Source: UBA1351 sp965140555 (lineage in GTDB: Bacteria > Bacillota > Clostridia > Lachnospirales > Vallitaleaceae). Taken from it: a DNA stretch of 64,000 nucleotides. The notes under the pieces are model-generated. The model did not search any database. It saw nothing but the letters and a program-made list of their open reading frames with translations, and was not told where the DNA came from. The DNA lies in NCBI GenBank assembly GCA_965140555.1, contig OZ223259.1, positions 1,550,001-1,614,000 of the forward strand, in the 5' to 3' direction. Each line of letters starts with the position of its first letter. The first letter of the stretch is position 1. Of this stretch, positions 43,910 to 52,872 are shown one piece after another. The translations under genes were made by a program, and so were the position numbers.

Positions 43910-44936
43910 CGATGCCAGCCTCCTTCCAAAGTTTTGCTACCACTGATGGCGGTGTTACTTTTGGTGCCATATCATTTAACAACCACGTCGCTGCATAGTG
44001 TGTATCTGTTAGTTTCACAAGTGGTGGCTCATACATCTTATCAATCTTCATCGCATACTCTGAACGAATGGAGAAAGCATCACCAACCGGTGGATGCATT
44101 AAGTCCGGAGGTGTACCCGGAATTGAATATAGTTTCTCATCATCTGTATCCAATGAAGGCATGGATGCAAGTAAGCCCCATGTATATGGATGTCTCGGTG
44201 TATAGAAAATCTCGTCTACTGTTCCGACTTCGACAATTTTACCGGCGTACATAACCGCAACACGGTCTGCTACGTTCGCAACAACACCCAAGTCATGGGT
44301 AATGAAGATAACAGCTACTCCTGTTTTCTTTTGAAGATCTTTGATCAACTCAAGAATTTGTGCTTGAATCGTTACATCAAGAGCCGTCGTTGGCTCATCT
44401 GCAATCAAAATCTTGGGATTACACGATAAAGCAATCGCAATAACGATACGTTGTCGCATACCACCTGAAAATTGGTGAGGGTATTGTTTGAAACGTTTTT
44501 CCGGTTCGTCAATACCAACAAGGCTGATTAATTCAATGGCTTTTGCTCTTGCCTCATGCTTTGACAAGCCTTGATGCCGCACAATACCTTCCATAATTTG
44601 TTTACCGATGGTCATAACCGGATTCAAGGCAGTCATCGGGTCTTGGAAGACCATGGAAATTTCTGACCCTCGAATTTTATGTAAATTTTTACTTGCCATT
44701 TTAGCAATATCTTGACCGTTAAAGAGGATAGACCCTTCCTTAATATAACCGTTATTTGCTGTTAACCCCATAACGGCTTTTGATGCAACGGATTTCCCGG
44801 AACCGGATTCTCCAACAATTGCTAATGTTTCTCCTTCATATAAATCATATGTAACGCCACGGACAGCACTTACTTCGCCACCATGGACAGAGAAGGAGAC
44901 TTGTAAATTGTTGACTTCTAATATCTTCTTATGCAT
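43902..44936 (-). CDS. oppD: Oligopeptide ABC transporter ATP-binding protein OppD
   Basis: A 344-residue ABC ATPase with Walker A GESGSGKSV, signature FSGGMRQRIVIAIAL, Walker B ILIADEPTTALD and H-loop FITHDLG. The C-terminal region has RHPYTWGLLASMPSL, the OppD-type oligopeptide-transporter tail; a cysteine cluster for an iron-sulfur site is not visible. It forms a heterodimer with OppF. It lies 14 bases after oppC. Confidence 0.97.
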   Translation of the reverse strand: MHKKILEVNNLQVSFSVHGGEVSAVRGVTYDLYEGETLAIVGESGSGKSVASKAVMGLTANNGYIKEGSILFNGQDIAKMASKNLHKIRGSEISMVFQDPMTALNPVMTIGKQIMEGIVRHQGLSKHEARAKAIELISLVGIDEPEKRFKQYPHQFSGGMRQRIVIAIALSCNPKILIADEPTTALDVTIQAQILELIKDLQKKTGVAVIFITHDLGVVANVADRVAVMYAGKIVEVGTVDEIFYTPRHPYTWGLLASMPSLDTDDEKLYSIPGTPPDLMHPPVGDAFSIRSEYAMKIDKMYEPPLVKLTDTHYAATWLLNDMAPKVTPPSVVAKLWKEAGIDE

Positions 44937-44950
44937 TGTTTGTCTCCTTT

Positions 44951-46093
44951 CTACATATCTTTCATCTTAGGATCAACTGCATCGCGTAAACCGTTTGCAA
45001 AGATGTTAAGAGATAACATTAACAAACTGATAACAATTGACGGAATAATCATTAGGTAAGTAGCTGTTTTCATTAACTTATAACCATCATTAATCAACAC
45101 ACCCAACGATGCAAACGGTGCGGGGATTCCTAAACCGATAAATGCAAGGAATGCTTCATAGAAAATCGCACTTGGAATAGAGAATGTAATCATAATGATG
45201 ATTTGGCCTAAGATATTCGGAATAAAGTGTTTCCAAATCATTCGCCCATCAGATGAACCGATTGTTCTAGCCGCCAATACAAATTCTTGATTCTTCAATT
45301 TGAAAAATTGAGAACGCACAACACGAGCCATACCAATCCAACCGGTAATAGCAATCGCCATTGTAATCGGCATAATACCCGGATCAAATACTAACAGGAA
45401 TATAATGATAATAACCATTCCCGGTATCCCGGAAATAACTTCAAGAATACGCATCAGAATCATATCTACTTTGCCACCAAAATATCCGGCAATTGCACCA
45501 TAGGATACACCAACGACAAGGTCAATCAATGCTGCCACAAGACCAATGAAGAGTGACAACCTAGCTCCTGTCCATACACGTGTCCATTGGTCACGACCTA
45601 ATTCATCTGTACCAAACCAGAAATACTCATCTGAAACATCTTGCTTTACATAGCTTAGTTCTTTAATTTTGTATTTAGTAACGTCTTTTTGTTGTTGCTC
45701 ATCATAGACGGTAAATTCCTTCAACAATTCATATTCGCCTTCATTATAGGCTGCTAATCCGTTGACTCCAACTTCTACATTACGAGTTCCGTCAAAAACA
45801 CCAAGTTTTTCTAGGCCAGGTACGCGGGGTGGTAATTTGTAGTGGGAGCGAATGGGATCAATTTGCTCTTTATAAGTATAACTATTCATGTAAGGACCAA
45901 CTAATGCCATAAAAACCAAGAATAGAATAATTATGATTGCAAATCGCGCACCTTTATTCGCATATAAACGACGTCCGGCATCTTGCCAGAATGTAAGGCT
46001 AGGTCTTTCGATTTTTTCCAATTCCTCTGTGTCTTTTTCAATACGTTGAAATAACTCCGGAGTGAGGTTCAATTTTTTGTTTTCTTCTGACAT
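44951..46093 (-). CDS. oppC: Oligopeptide ABC transporter permease OppC
   Basis: A 380-residue inner-membrane permease. An N-terminal cytosolic stretch is followed by the first membrane helix (about 50-70). A large extracytoplasmic segment of about 90 residues comes next (QIDPIRSHYKLPPRVPG to FGTDELGRDQW). Five helices follow, with the EAA loop AARTIGSSDGRMIWKHFIPN that contacts the ATPases. Its start overlaps the oppB stop by one base. It pairs with OppB. Confidence 0.95.
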   Translation of the reverse strand: MSEENKKLNLTPELFQRIEKDTEELEKIERPSLTFWQDAGRRLYANKGARFAIIIILFLVFMALVGPYMNSYTYKEQIDPIRSHYKLPPRVPGLEKLGVFDGTRNVEVGVNGLAAYNEGEYELLKEFTVYDEQQQKDVTKYKIKELSYVKQDVSDEYFWFGTDELGRDQWTRVWTGARLSLFIGLVAALIDLVVGVSYGAIAGYFGGKVDMILMRILEVISGIPGMVIIIIFLLVFDPGIMPITMAIAITGWIGMARVVRSQFFKLKNQEFVLAARTIGSSDGRMIWKHFIPNILGQIIIMITFSIPSAIFYEAFLAFIGLGIPAPFASLGVLINDGYKLMKTATYLMIIPSIVISLLMLSLNIFANGLRDAVDPKMKDM

Positions 46094-47022
46094 TATTTTT
46101 CACCTCCGGCAACACGAATACGTGGATCAATAAATCCATACATAATATCTGTAATAATAAGTACAATGATGTATAAGGCACTATAGAATGTTGCCACTCC
46201 AAGAATAACAAAGTAGTCATTACGGTTGATAGCATCTATCATTAAGAAACTAACACCGGGTACTGCAAAAATACGTTCAACAACCAATGAACCTGTTAAC
46301 AAAGAAATCGTTGTTGGTCCGATAATAGTAACTACCGGAATCAACGCATTACGTATAGCATGACGGAATACAACAGATCCGTCTCTCAAACCTTTGGCAC
46401 GAGCCAAAAGAATATAATCCGTTCCGAGAACCTCTACCAATTCTGTTCTCATAAAACGGGCTGTAGATGAAATAACAAATAAAGATAACGCGAAGGACGG
46501 CATGATTGTCGACAACCACTCATCGCTTTTAAATACAACCGGCAACAAGTTCAGCTTATTCCCTATAAACAACTGAATAACGGCACCAATGACAAAGGAT
46601 GGTATGGAAACACCAATTATCGCTATGATCGTTGTCAGATGATCCCATCCGGAGTTACGACGAATAGCCGCCAAAGCCCCTAATAAAATACCTATAACCA
46701 AACCAAATACAAGAGCTTGCATACCGATTTTTGTTGTATAAACCAATTTCTGTGAAATAAGCTTTGATACCTTTTGATTGTCATATCTGAAAGAAGTTCC
46801 AAAATCTCCATGAAATACATTGCCAATATAATAGCCATATTGAACGATCAATGGATCATTCAATCCATAAGCCTCATTTAATATGTCGACTTGCTCATCG
46901 GTGAGTTTGTCGTCATTAAATGGTGAACCGGGTAGAATTTGTAACATGAAGAATGTGACAGATACGATAACAAAAAGCGTTACAAAGCCAATAGCAAGTC
47001 TACTAATAGCATATCGTAACAA
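46093..47022 (-). CDS. oppB: Oligopeptide ABC transporter permease OppB
   Basis: A 309-residue permease with about six membrane helices. The N-terminal pattern MLRYAISRLAIGFVTLFVIV and the motif LQILPGSPF are typical of OppB/DppB. The EAA loop is LARAKGLRDGSVVFRHAIRN. It overlaps oppC by one base, and lies 175 bases after oppA, with two hairpins between. Confidence 0.96.
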   Translation of the reverse strand: MLRYAISRLAIGFVTLFVIVSVTFFMLQILPGSPFNDDKLTDEQVDILNEAYGLNDPLIVQYGYYIGNVFHGDFGTSFRYDNQKVSKLISQKLVYTTKIGMQALVFGLVIGILLGALAAIRRNSGWDHLTTIIAIIGVSIPSFVIGAVIQLFIGNKLNLLPVVFKSDEWLSTIMPSFALSLFVISSTARFMRTELVEVLGTDYILLARAKGLRDGSVVFRHAIRNALIPVVTIIGPTTISLLTGSLVVERIFAVPGVSFLMIDAINRNDYFVILGVATFYSALYIIVLIITDIMYGFIDPRIRVAGGEK

Positions 47023-47114
47023 TTTCTATTCACCTCCAAAAAATTTGCCTGTGTCCCACACTCATGTATTTGATTTAATACATTAAAGAGAGAAATCAGG
47101 GTATTTCATAAAAG

Positions 47115-47170
47115 AAGCATCCTGAAAAATCAGGATGCTTACTTATTGGCCCAAGATAACTCAGGCCAAT
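47115..47170 (-). terminator. oppA-oppB intercistronic hairpins
   Basis: AAGCATCCTGA pairs with TCAGGATGCTT (47115-47140) over a 4-base loop and is followed on the minus strand by CTTTTAT. A second stem, ATTGGCC/GGCCAAT, spans 47145-47170. Such elements let oppA mRNA exceed that of the transporter genes by partial termination or 3' protection. Confidence 0.75.
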
Positions 47171-47197
47171 AATAAACCTCTTAATTATATATTTATC

Positions 47198-48958
47198 TTA
47201 GTATTGACCATTATTGTTAATGTTGAATACTAAGTAAAATACTGATGATTCAGGTTTATCGAACAAGTTCGGATCATCTGCAAATGTAGGTAAGTTATCC
47301 GCATCTAAAGTTATACGATCAACTTCACCAGTTTGATACATATTAACTGCTGTGTTTGTATCTTTTACGATACGGAAGTTAACTTTATCAACACTTGTAT
47401 TGGCAGCATCCCAATATGTATCATTTTTTGCATATTCATATTCCAAACCGATTTCCCATGCACTAAGTACAAAAGCACCGTTGTATAATGTTGTTTCAGG
47501 ACTTGTACCGAATGCTTCACCTTGAGATTCAATAAATGCTTGATTCAAAGGATAGAATGATGGGAAAGTCATTAGTTTAAGGAAGAACGGTACCGGAGTA
47601 CTTAACTTCACTTCAAATGTAGATTCATCAATAGCTGTTACACCAAGATCTTCAAGAGCCATATCACCACTCATAACTTCAGCAGCATTAACGATACCAG
47701 CTGTTTCAACCATGAAGTTATATTGAGACGCAGTAGCAGGATCTGCTAAACGACGGAATGAGTATACAAAGTCGTCAGCTGTAACTTTATCACCATTACT
47801 CCATACTGCATCATCACGTAAGTTGAATGTATAAGTCAATCCATCATCACTTACATCCCAAGTTTCTGCAACACCTGGTTCTACAACATCACCTTCGCCA
47901 AGCATTAATAAACCTTCCATAACGTTTGTAGCCGCCATAAAGGATACTTGGTCAACCGCTTTCGAAGTATCCATGTTAGGAATATCAGAAGAACCTGTCA
48001 AACGGATTACTGTTTCACCAGCATCATTTGTATGTTCTGTTGTCGCACGTTTGTATGAATAGTCACCACCAAATACATGAGGAACAATACCGTCAACGTA
48101 AGGTTGTTGTACAACTTTCAACGCTCTTTGGTATAAAGGCACAAGTACTTGATCATCACCAAGTAATGTTTTTTCAGCTTCTTGAAGTGCTGTCCAACGC
48201 GCAGATATATCTGTCGCTAAGTCACCAGTTTTTGCTGAAAGAATTACATTATCATAGTCTGCATTTTCATAGCCAGCGTCATTGTGACCGGAACCAGTAA
48301 TCCACATATCAAGGAATGTCATTGGGTCAGGATAGTCAGGTCCCCAACCAGCCATTTGCAATTGGAATTCACCATTATCAGCTAAGGCTAATTTATTTTC
48401 GAAAGGTTGTTGGTTAATTGTAACTTTTAAGCCAGGAAGATTTGACTCTAACTGACCTTGAATATATTCAGAAATACGACGAGAACTATCACTATCATAT
48501 GTTAGTAATTCGATTTCAATTTCATCAAATCCTACTTCAGACTTAGCTTTTTCCCAATATTCTTGAGCTGCCGTTACATCATAGTGGTTCCAACCATCTG
48601 GATAAGCTGCACGGAAATCATCACCGTTTTCATCAATAGCTAAACCTTTAGGTACAAGAAAATCAACCGGCATAGAACCATTACCTAAGATAAGGTCCGT
48701 AATGTAAGTTTTATCAAATGCCATTGCTACAGCTTTACGGGCATTCACGTTTGCGAAAACTTGTTGTGCTTGAGCAACACCATCATCAGCAGCACCATCG
48801 TCTGTTGAATCATCTGTATCGCTGTCTGTAGCACCGTCATCTGTTGATGTATCTGCGTCAGGTGTTGCTGTTGTGTCTTGTTTGTCATCACTACCACATG
48901 CTGCAAACAATGCAACAACAAGTACTAATGTTAACAATAAACTAAGTATCTTTTTCAT
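47198..48958 (-). CDS. oppA: Circularly permuted oligopeptide-binding lipoprotein (OppA-like)
   Basis: A 586-residue family 5 solute-binding lipoprotein in a complete opp operon. A lipoprotein signal ends at C21 (LFAAC), followed by an Asp/Thr-rich linker to about 64. The domain order is then reversed. Residues 67-309 (VFANVNARKAVAMAFDKTYI through GWGPDYPDPMTFLDMW to FGGDYSYKRATT) correspond to the C-terminal half of ordinary OppA. Residues 315-586 (ETVIRLTGSSDIPNMD, VAETWDVSDDGLTYTF, SNGDKVTADDFVYSF, ending VFYLVFNINNNGQY) are the normal N-terminal half. In ordinary proteins FNIN runs directly into the NARKA region. The frame is continuous with no stop or frameshift. Confidence 0.93.
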   Translation of the reverse strand: MKKILSLLLTLVLVVALFAACGSDDKQDTTATPDADTSTDDGATDSDTDDSTDDGAADDGVAQAQQVFANVNARKAVAMAFDKTYITDLILGNGSMPVDFLVPKGLAIDENGDDFRAAYPDGWNHYDVTAAQEYWEKAKSEVGFDEIEIELLTYDSDSSRRISEYIQGQLESNLPGLKVTINQQPFENKLALADNGEFQLQMAGWGPDYPDPMTFLDMWITGSGHNDAGYENADYDNVILSAKTGDLATDISARWTALQEAEKTLLGDDQVLVPLYQRALKVVQQPYVDGIVPHVFGGDYSYKRATTEHTNDAGETVIRLTGSSDIPNMDTSKAVDQVSFMAATNVMEGLLMLGEGDVVEPGVAETWDVSDDGLTYTFNLRDDAVWSNGDKVTADDFVYSFRRLADPATASQYNFMVETAGIVNAAEVMSGDMALEDLGVTAIDESTFEVKLSTPVPFFLKLMTFPSFYPLNQAFIESQGEAFGTSPETTLYNGAFVLSAWEIGLEYEYAKNDTYWDAANTSVDKVNFRIVKDTNTAVNMYQTGEVDRITLDADNLPTFADDPNLFDKPESSVFYLVFNINNNGQY

Positions 48959-49033
48959 GTAAATATCCTCCTTTTTTCTATTTCGACAAATTATACTTTG
49001 TCTTCATCTAGGATAATCCCAAATTACTAGGTC

Positions 49034-49062
49034 ATTATATAATAAATTTAAATCCATGTAAA
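49034..49062 (-). promoter_or_regulatory. Sigma-A promoter of oppA
   Basis: On the minus strand TTTACA (49057-49062) and TATAAT (49034-49039) are 17 bases apart, about 75 bases before the oppA start. The rest of the 483-base gap 48959-49441 is AT-rich with no convincing gene, riboswitch or repeat. Confidence 0.75.
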
Positions 49063-49441
49063 GTGTTTTCCGCAAAAAGACACCTGTTTTTTGTAGGAAC
49101 TTATTTGCATTGTCGATGTAGTGGCTTGTTAGCACTTTAGTGCAGCAAATCTTTCGCAAACTCTGATTTCGCAAGTTCTCTTGCAATCAATGTATAAACT
49201 TCCTTCGTTTAATTGTATACAATACAGAGTATAATTATTAACAGAAACGCATAATAATCAAATGCAGGTAATTAAAATTTACTTTTTCACAGTTTTTATT
49301 AATTAAAGTTTCTAAACATTCGCTTACGGTATTATGAAGCATATCTTTCAGGCTACAGTTTTATACCAAGAAGACAAAACCCTACTAGTTCAGTCATATT
49401 CACAGGATTCCATCTTCTTGACACCAAAATTTCATCAACTA

Positions 49442-49993
49442 TCACCAATGATATATCATCTTGTCCGCTAAGGAACGCACACCTTCATCACTATGAGACC
49501 ATTTTAATATTTCTAATCCAAAAGCAATGGCTACTCCGGCACCTCTCCCCGTAATAACATTACCATCTTTGACAACATCCTGCTCCAAAATATCCGCTCC
49601 TTCAAGAGCTCCTTCGTATCCGGGATAACACGTCGCCTTTTTCCCTTTTAGAATACCAAGCTCCCCAAGAACATAAGGAGCCGCACAGATTGCAGCAATA
49701 TTCTTCCCTTCTTCATTGGCTCTAACCAATAAATCACATAAACCTTCATGCTTCCTTAAGTTTTCCGCTCCGGGCATCCCCCCCGGAAGAATAAACAAAT
49801 CATATTCATCATAATCAATAGAAAAAAATAACGCGTCACTTTTGACTGCAATATTATGAGCACCTTCTACAAAATCCATCCCTGATACTGAAATAATATT
49901 CAAATCAAGGCCACCACGTCGAAGCACATCAATTGTATTTATCGCTTCTATCTCTTCAAATCCCGTTGCTAAAAACAATGCTGCTTTTCCCAT
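49442..49993 (-). CDS. DJ-1/PfpI family protein
   Basis: A 183-residue cytosolic protein of the DJ-1/YajL group. It starts with KAALFLATGFEEIEAI, containing the conserved glutamates E13/E14, and has the nucleophile elbow C103 in AAICAAPYVLG after FILPGGMPGAENL. Members act as glyoxalase III-type deglycases or redox chaperones; the exact role is unsettled. It is a single gene upstream of oppA on the same strand, 483 bases away. Confidence 0.92.
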   Translation of the reverse strand: MGKAALFLATGFEEIEAINTIDVLRRGGLDLNIISVSGMDFVEGAHNIAVKSDALFFSIDYDEYDLFILPGGMPGAENLRKHEGLCDLLVRANEEGKNIAAICAAPYVLGELGILKGKKATCYPGYEGALEGADILEQDVVKDGNVITGRGAGVAIAFGLEILKWSHSDEGVRSLADKMIYHW

Positions 49994-50206
49994 ATCGTCC
50001 TCCTGATTATTTATAAATTCATTATTCTATTTGCCTATCTTTTTTTCATTCCTCTTATTGTCCAATTATTGTCCAATTTATGTTATGATTGGATATGGTA
50101 TAGTTTAAGATAGGAACATCTACTACAATAGCTATCGCATGATTGCTATAAAATCCTTAGTGTTATTTTACCATTATCATATATGAAAAACAAGGAGTCG
50201 CTATTT

Positions 50207-50662
50207 ATGGAAATTGAAAGAAAATATCTTATAGACACATTACCCTTCTCATTAACTACCTACAAAGCCAAAAAAATAAAGCAAGCTTATATCAGTACTT
50301 CTCCGGTCATCCGTATTCGCCAACTAAATGACACCTATATTCTAACCGTTAAAGGAAAAGGCACTATGATCCGAGAGGAGTTTGAGCTCCCTATTTCTGA
50401 AGATGAGTTCCAGTTGCTAAGCCAAAAAACAGAAGGATATCTAATAGAAAAAACACGTTACTATATTCCTTCCGAAAATCATGTTATTGAGTTAGATATA
50501 TTTGACGGGCATCACAAAGGACTGATTCTAGCAGAAGTCGAATTCGACAGTTTAGATGACGCCAATCATTTCAATCCTCCTACTTGGTTCGGCACAGATG
50601 TCACAGCCCTTCCCACCTATCACAATAGTCATTTAAGTCAACATACATTGGAAGAACTATAG
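50207..50662 (+). CDS. CYTH-domain (triphosphate tunnel) protein
   Basis: A 151-residue protein beginning MEIERKYLI, the ExExK signature of CYTH enzymes at residues 2-6. Alternating acidic and basic strands follow (VIRIRQLN, YILTVKGKG, IREEFEL, YLIEKTRYYI, IELDIFDG, AEVEFDS), as in the tunnel fold. Likely activity is inorganic triphosphatase or a related phosphohydrolase. AAGGAG precedes the ATG at 50207 by 11 bases; the ATG at 50183 lacks one. Confidence 0.88.
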   Translation: MEIERKYLIDTLPFSLTTYKAKKIKQAYISTSPVIRIRQLNDTYILTVKGKGTMIREEFELPISEDEFQLLSQKTEGYLIEKTRYYIPSENHVIELDIFDGHHKGLILAEVEFDSLDDANHFNPPTWFGTDVTALPTYHNSHLSQHTLEEL

Positions 50663-50803
50663 CACACAACTATCACGGCATAACATGCTTATGTTATGCT
50701 ATGATAGTTATACATATTTGGAGTATATTATATAGAAGGAAAAATAACGCGCACTTTCTCTCTGCAACCCTTCATATAAAATATAAATACGCTTCATTCG
50801 CAA

Positions 50804-50841
50804 TAAAAAAAGCCCCAAACCCTTTTCAATAAAGAGCTTGA
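50804..50841 (-). terminator. Probable terminator of the tRNA cluster
   Basis: On the minus strand AAGCTC and GGGCTT pair around an imperfect loop, followed by seven T. It lies 12 bases after the tRNA-Leu gene. Confidence 0.55.
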
Positions 50842-50852
50842 AACTTTTGTAG

Positions 50853-50934
50853 TGCGGGTGACAGGAGTTGAACCTGCACGTCGTGAAACGCTAGATCCTA
50901 AGTCTAGTGCGTCTGCCAATTCCGCCACACCCGC
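50853..50934 (-). tRNA. tRNA-Leu (UAG)
   Basis: An 82-base cloverleaf with acceptor GCGGGTG/CACCCGC, a short variable arm stem typical of class II tRNAs, anticodon loop CTTAGGA (anticodon UAG) and T-loop GTTCAACTC. It is last in the seven-gene cluster. Confidence 0.95.
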
Positions 50935-50968
50935 ATTTGGCAATTACATATAGATATAATCTATATAA

Positions 50969-51042
50969 TGAGGCACCCGGGACTCGAACCCGGGACACCT
51001 AGATTAAAAGTCTAGTGCTCTAGCCGACTGAGCTAGTGCCCC
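50969..51042 (-). tRNA. tRNA-Lys (UUU)
   Basis: A 74-base cloverleaf with acceptor GGGGCAC/GTGCCTC (one G-U pair), anticodon loop CTTTTAA and T-loop GGTTCGAGTCC. Confidence 0.95.
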
Positions 51043-51047
51043 ATAAC

Positions 51048-51118
51048 TGGGCATGCTGGATTCGAACCAGCGAATGCAGGAGTCAAAGTCCTGTGCCTTA
51101 CCGCTTGGCGAATGCCCA
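51048..51118 (-). tRNA. tRNA-Gln (UUG)
   Basis: A 71-base cloverleaf with acceptor TGGGCAT/ATGCCCA-type pairing, anticodon loop CTTTGAC and T-loop GGTTCGAATCC. It is five bases from tRNA-Lys. Confidence 0.95.
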
Positions 51119-51147
51119 TTAACAAACATATTATTACAGGTTAAAAG

Positions 51148-51221
51148 GGTGAATGACGGGGCTCGAACCCGCGACAACCAGAACCACAATCTGGCGCTCT
51201 ACCAACTGAACTACATTCACC
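51148..51221 (-). tRNA. tRNA-His (GUG)
   Basis: A cloverleaf with acceptor GTGAATG/CATTCAC, anticodon loop TTGTGGT and T-loop GGTTCGAGCCC. The -1 G (complement of C at 51221) facing a C discriminator is encoded, as usual in bacteria. Confidence 0.95.
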
Positions 51222-51231
51222 ATATCGTCAA

Positions 51232-51305
51232 CGTGCCTACGGGGATTCGAACCCAGGACACCTGGCTTAGAAGGCCAGTGCTCTATCCAACTGAGCTATA
51301 GGCAC
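51232..51305 (-). tRNA. tRNA-Arg (UCU)
   Basis: A 74-base cloverleaf with acceptor GTGCCTA/TAGGCAC, anticodon loop CTTCTAA and T-loop GGTTCGAATCC. Confidence 0.95.
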
Positions 51306-51355
51306 TTAATGCTCATTCATATTTCTACACTCCGTTGATACAAGAGGCAAAAATA

Positions 51356-51426
51356 AGCGGGTGATGGGAATCGAACCCACGTATCCAGCTTGGAAGGCTG
51401 GTGTTCTACCATTGAACTACACCCGC
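51356..51426 (-). tRNA. tRNA-Gly (UCC)
   Basis: A 71-base cloverleaf with acceptor GCGGGTG/CACCCGC, anticodon loop CTTCCAA and T-loop GGTTCGATTCC. Confidence 0.95.
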
Positions 51427-51434
51427 ATGGTAAG

Positions 51435-51509
51435 TCGGGGTGACAGGATTCGAACCTGCGGCCTCTTGATCCCAAATCAAGCGCTCTAGCCAAGCTGAGC
51501 CACACCCCG
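51435..51509 (-). tRNA. tRNA-Pro (UGG)
   Basis: A 75-base cloverleaf with acceptor CGGGGTG/CACCCCG, anticodon loop TTTGGGA and T-loop GGTTCGAATCC. It is the first gene of the cluster, about 85 bases after its promoter. Confidence 0.95.
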
Positions 51510-51593
51510 ATTGTGTATCGGCACATCTGTTGAGTTATGTCATTTTTCTCTGTGTTGTTTGTATCGTTTTTCTCAACTTCAGACGCAAGTGAT

Positions 51594-51622
51594 ATTATAC
51601 ACACATTAATTATACTTGTCAA
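51594..51622 (-). promoter_or_regulatory. Consensus sigma-A promoter of the tRNA cluster
   Basis: On the minus strand TTGACA (51617-51622) and TATAAT (51594-51599) are exactly 17 bases apart, a perfect match. The -35 overlaps the stop codon of the preceding phosphoesterase gene. Confidence 0.9.
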
Positions 51623-52134
51623 CACTTTTTACGCATTTTTTTAAAATCGTTCAAAGTGCCGTGGATACAGGCTTTCTCATCAATTTGAATTATGCCGTAT
51701 GAAATATTTTTATAATTTCTTGGTTGCGACATACTGCCCGGATTCATAATTAACGTATTCTCTTCATATCCTAAAAAAGGTGTGTGGGTATGACCAAAAC
51801 AAATTGCATCAAATGATTCTTGACGCGCAAGCTCTCGTAACCTATCTACTCCATATTTTACACCAAATTCATGCCCATGTGTCAGAAAAATACGTTTTCC
51901 CATAATTTCCACAACCTTATGACTAGTCGCTTCTTTTGAAAAGTAGTCACAATTCCCCAAAACCATTTCAAAGGGAACGTCATATATGGCTTTTAAATCC
52001 ACCGCATCCTTAACTAAGTCTCCTAGGTGGAAAACACAATCCAAATCGCTAATTCGGCCAATTAAATCGATTGTACTGCTAATCTGACCATGGGTATCAC
52101 TAATTACCAAAATTTTATACATTTCTATTATCAC
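51619..52134 (-). CDS. YfcE/MJ0936-type metallophosphoesterase
   Basis: A 171-residue calcineurin-like phosphoesterase with the ordered metal motifs ISDTHG, HLGDLVKD, LGNCD, LTHGHEFG and FGHTHTP. Family members are manganese-dependent phosphodiesterases with unclear natural substrates. The start is taken as GTG 52134, five bases after AAGGA; an ATG at 52122 would be too far from it. It follows rdgB by 30 bases, the rdgB-yfcE order common in Firmicutes. Confidence 0.9.
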   Translation of the reverse strand: MIIEMYKILVISDTHGQISSTIDLIGRISDLDCVFHLGDLVKDAVDLKAIYDVPFEMVLGNCDYFSKEATSHKVVEIMGKRIFLTHGHEFGVKYGVDRLRELARQESFDAICFGHTHTPFLGYEENTLIMNPGSMSQPRNYKNISYGIIQIDEKACIHGTLNDFKKMRKKC

Positions 52135-52164
52135 AATCTTCCTTTAGTCAACGGCTTCAATCGT

Positions 52165-52767
52165 TCAAATTCCTTTTAACACCTCTTGCATACGTCTCAA
52201 CGCTTTACCACGATGGCTCACCCGATTCTTTTGTTCCGGCGATAATTCCGCACTTGTTTTACCAAATTCCGGTACTACAAAAATAGGATCGTAGCCAAAC
52301 CCATTATCCCCGCGAATCGCTTCGTCAATATAACCTTCCATTGTTTCTTTTACAACTTTAATCTCACCACTAGGAAAAACTGCTGCTATAGCGCATACAA
52401 AACGTGCCGTACGGTTCTCCTTTTTCACATCTTTCAATCGTTCAAGAATCCTCGCATTTTTCTCTGGGTAAGGTGTATTCTCTCCCATATAGCGCGCTGA
52501 ATAAATTCCCGGCTCTTTATTTAAAGCATCAATTTCCAGCCCCGAGTCATCAGCAAGAACAAGACATTTTGTATAGGCACTAATTTCTTTCGCTTTCTTT
52601 ATCGCATTGGCTTCAAATGTTTCTCCATCCTCTATAACTTCAATATCAATATCTGCTTCTTCCATAGATTGAATCTCATAGGGCAAATCCTTTAATATTG
52701 CTCTTATTTCAATCATTTTATGCGCATTTTTTGTTGCAAAAATCAATCTATTCTTTTGTTCAGCCAT
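52165..52767 (-). CDS. rdgB: Non-canonical purine NTP pyrophosphatase (RdgB/HAM1)
   Basis: A 200-residue housecleaning enzyme removing ITP, dITP and XTP from the nucleotide pool. It shows the family motifs FATKNAHKMIEI, EDGETFEANAIKKA, LADDSGLEIDAL, GDNGFGYDPIF and SHRGKALRRM. Length and motifs are normal. It sits with the downstream phosphoesterase and may be co-transcribed with it. Confidence 0.97.
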   Translation of the reverse strand: MAEQKNRLIFATKNAHKMIEIRAILKDLPYEIQSMEEADIDIEVIEDGETFEANAIKKAKEISAYTKCLVLADDSGLEIDALNKEPGIYSARYMGENTPYPEKNARILERLKDVKKENRTARFVCAIAAVFPSGEIKVVKETMEGYIDEAIRGDNGFGYDPIFVVPEFGKTSAELSPEQKNRVSHRGKALRRMQEVLKGI

Positions 52768-52872
52768 CTTTGTTAGCCTCCTCGTTTAACCCATCATTAT
52801 TTTTTTCAAAACCTTCTGTCATAAAAATAAAAATGAGTGCCGCATTCACGACACCCCATAATTCTTCTTGTT

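Noticed and set aside
49004..49186. 60-codon minus-strand frame before oppA
   Set aside because: It covers the oppA promoter and has no ribosome site.
50668..50709. Long imperfect hairpin after the CYTH gene
   Set aside because: It lacks a T-run on either strand, so I did not call it a terminator, though it may stabilise the mRNA end.
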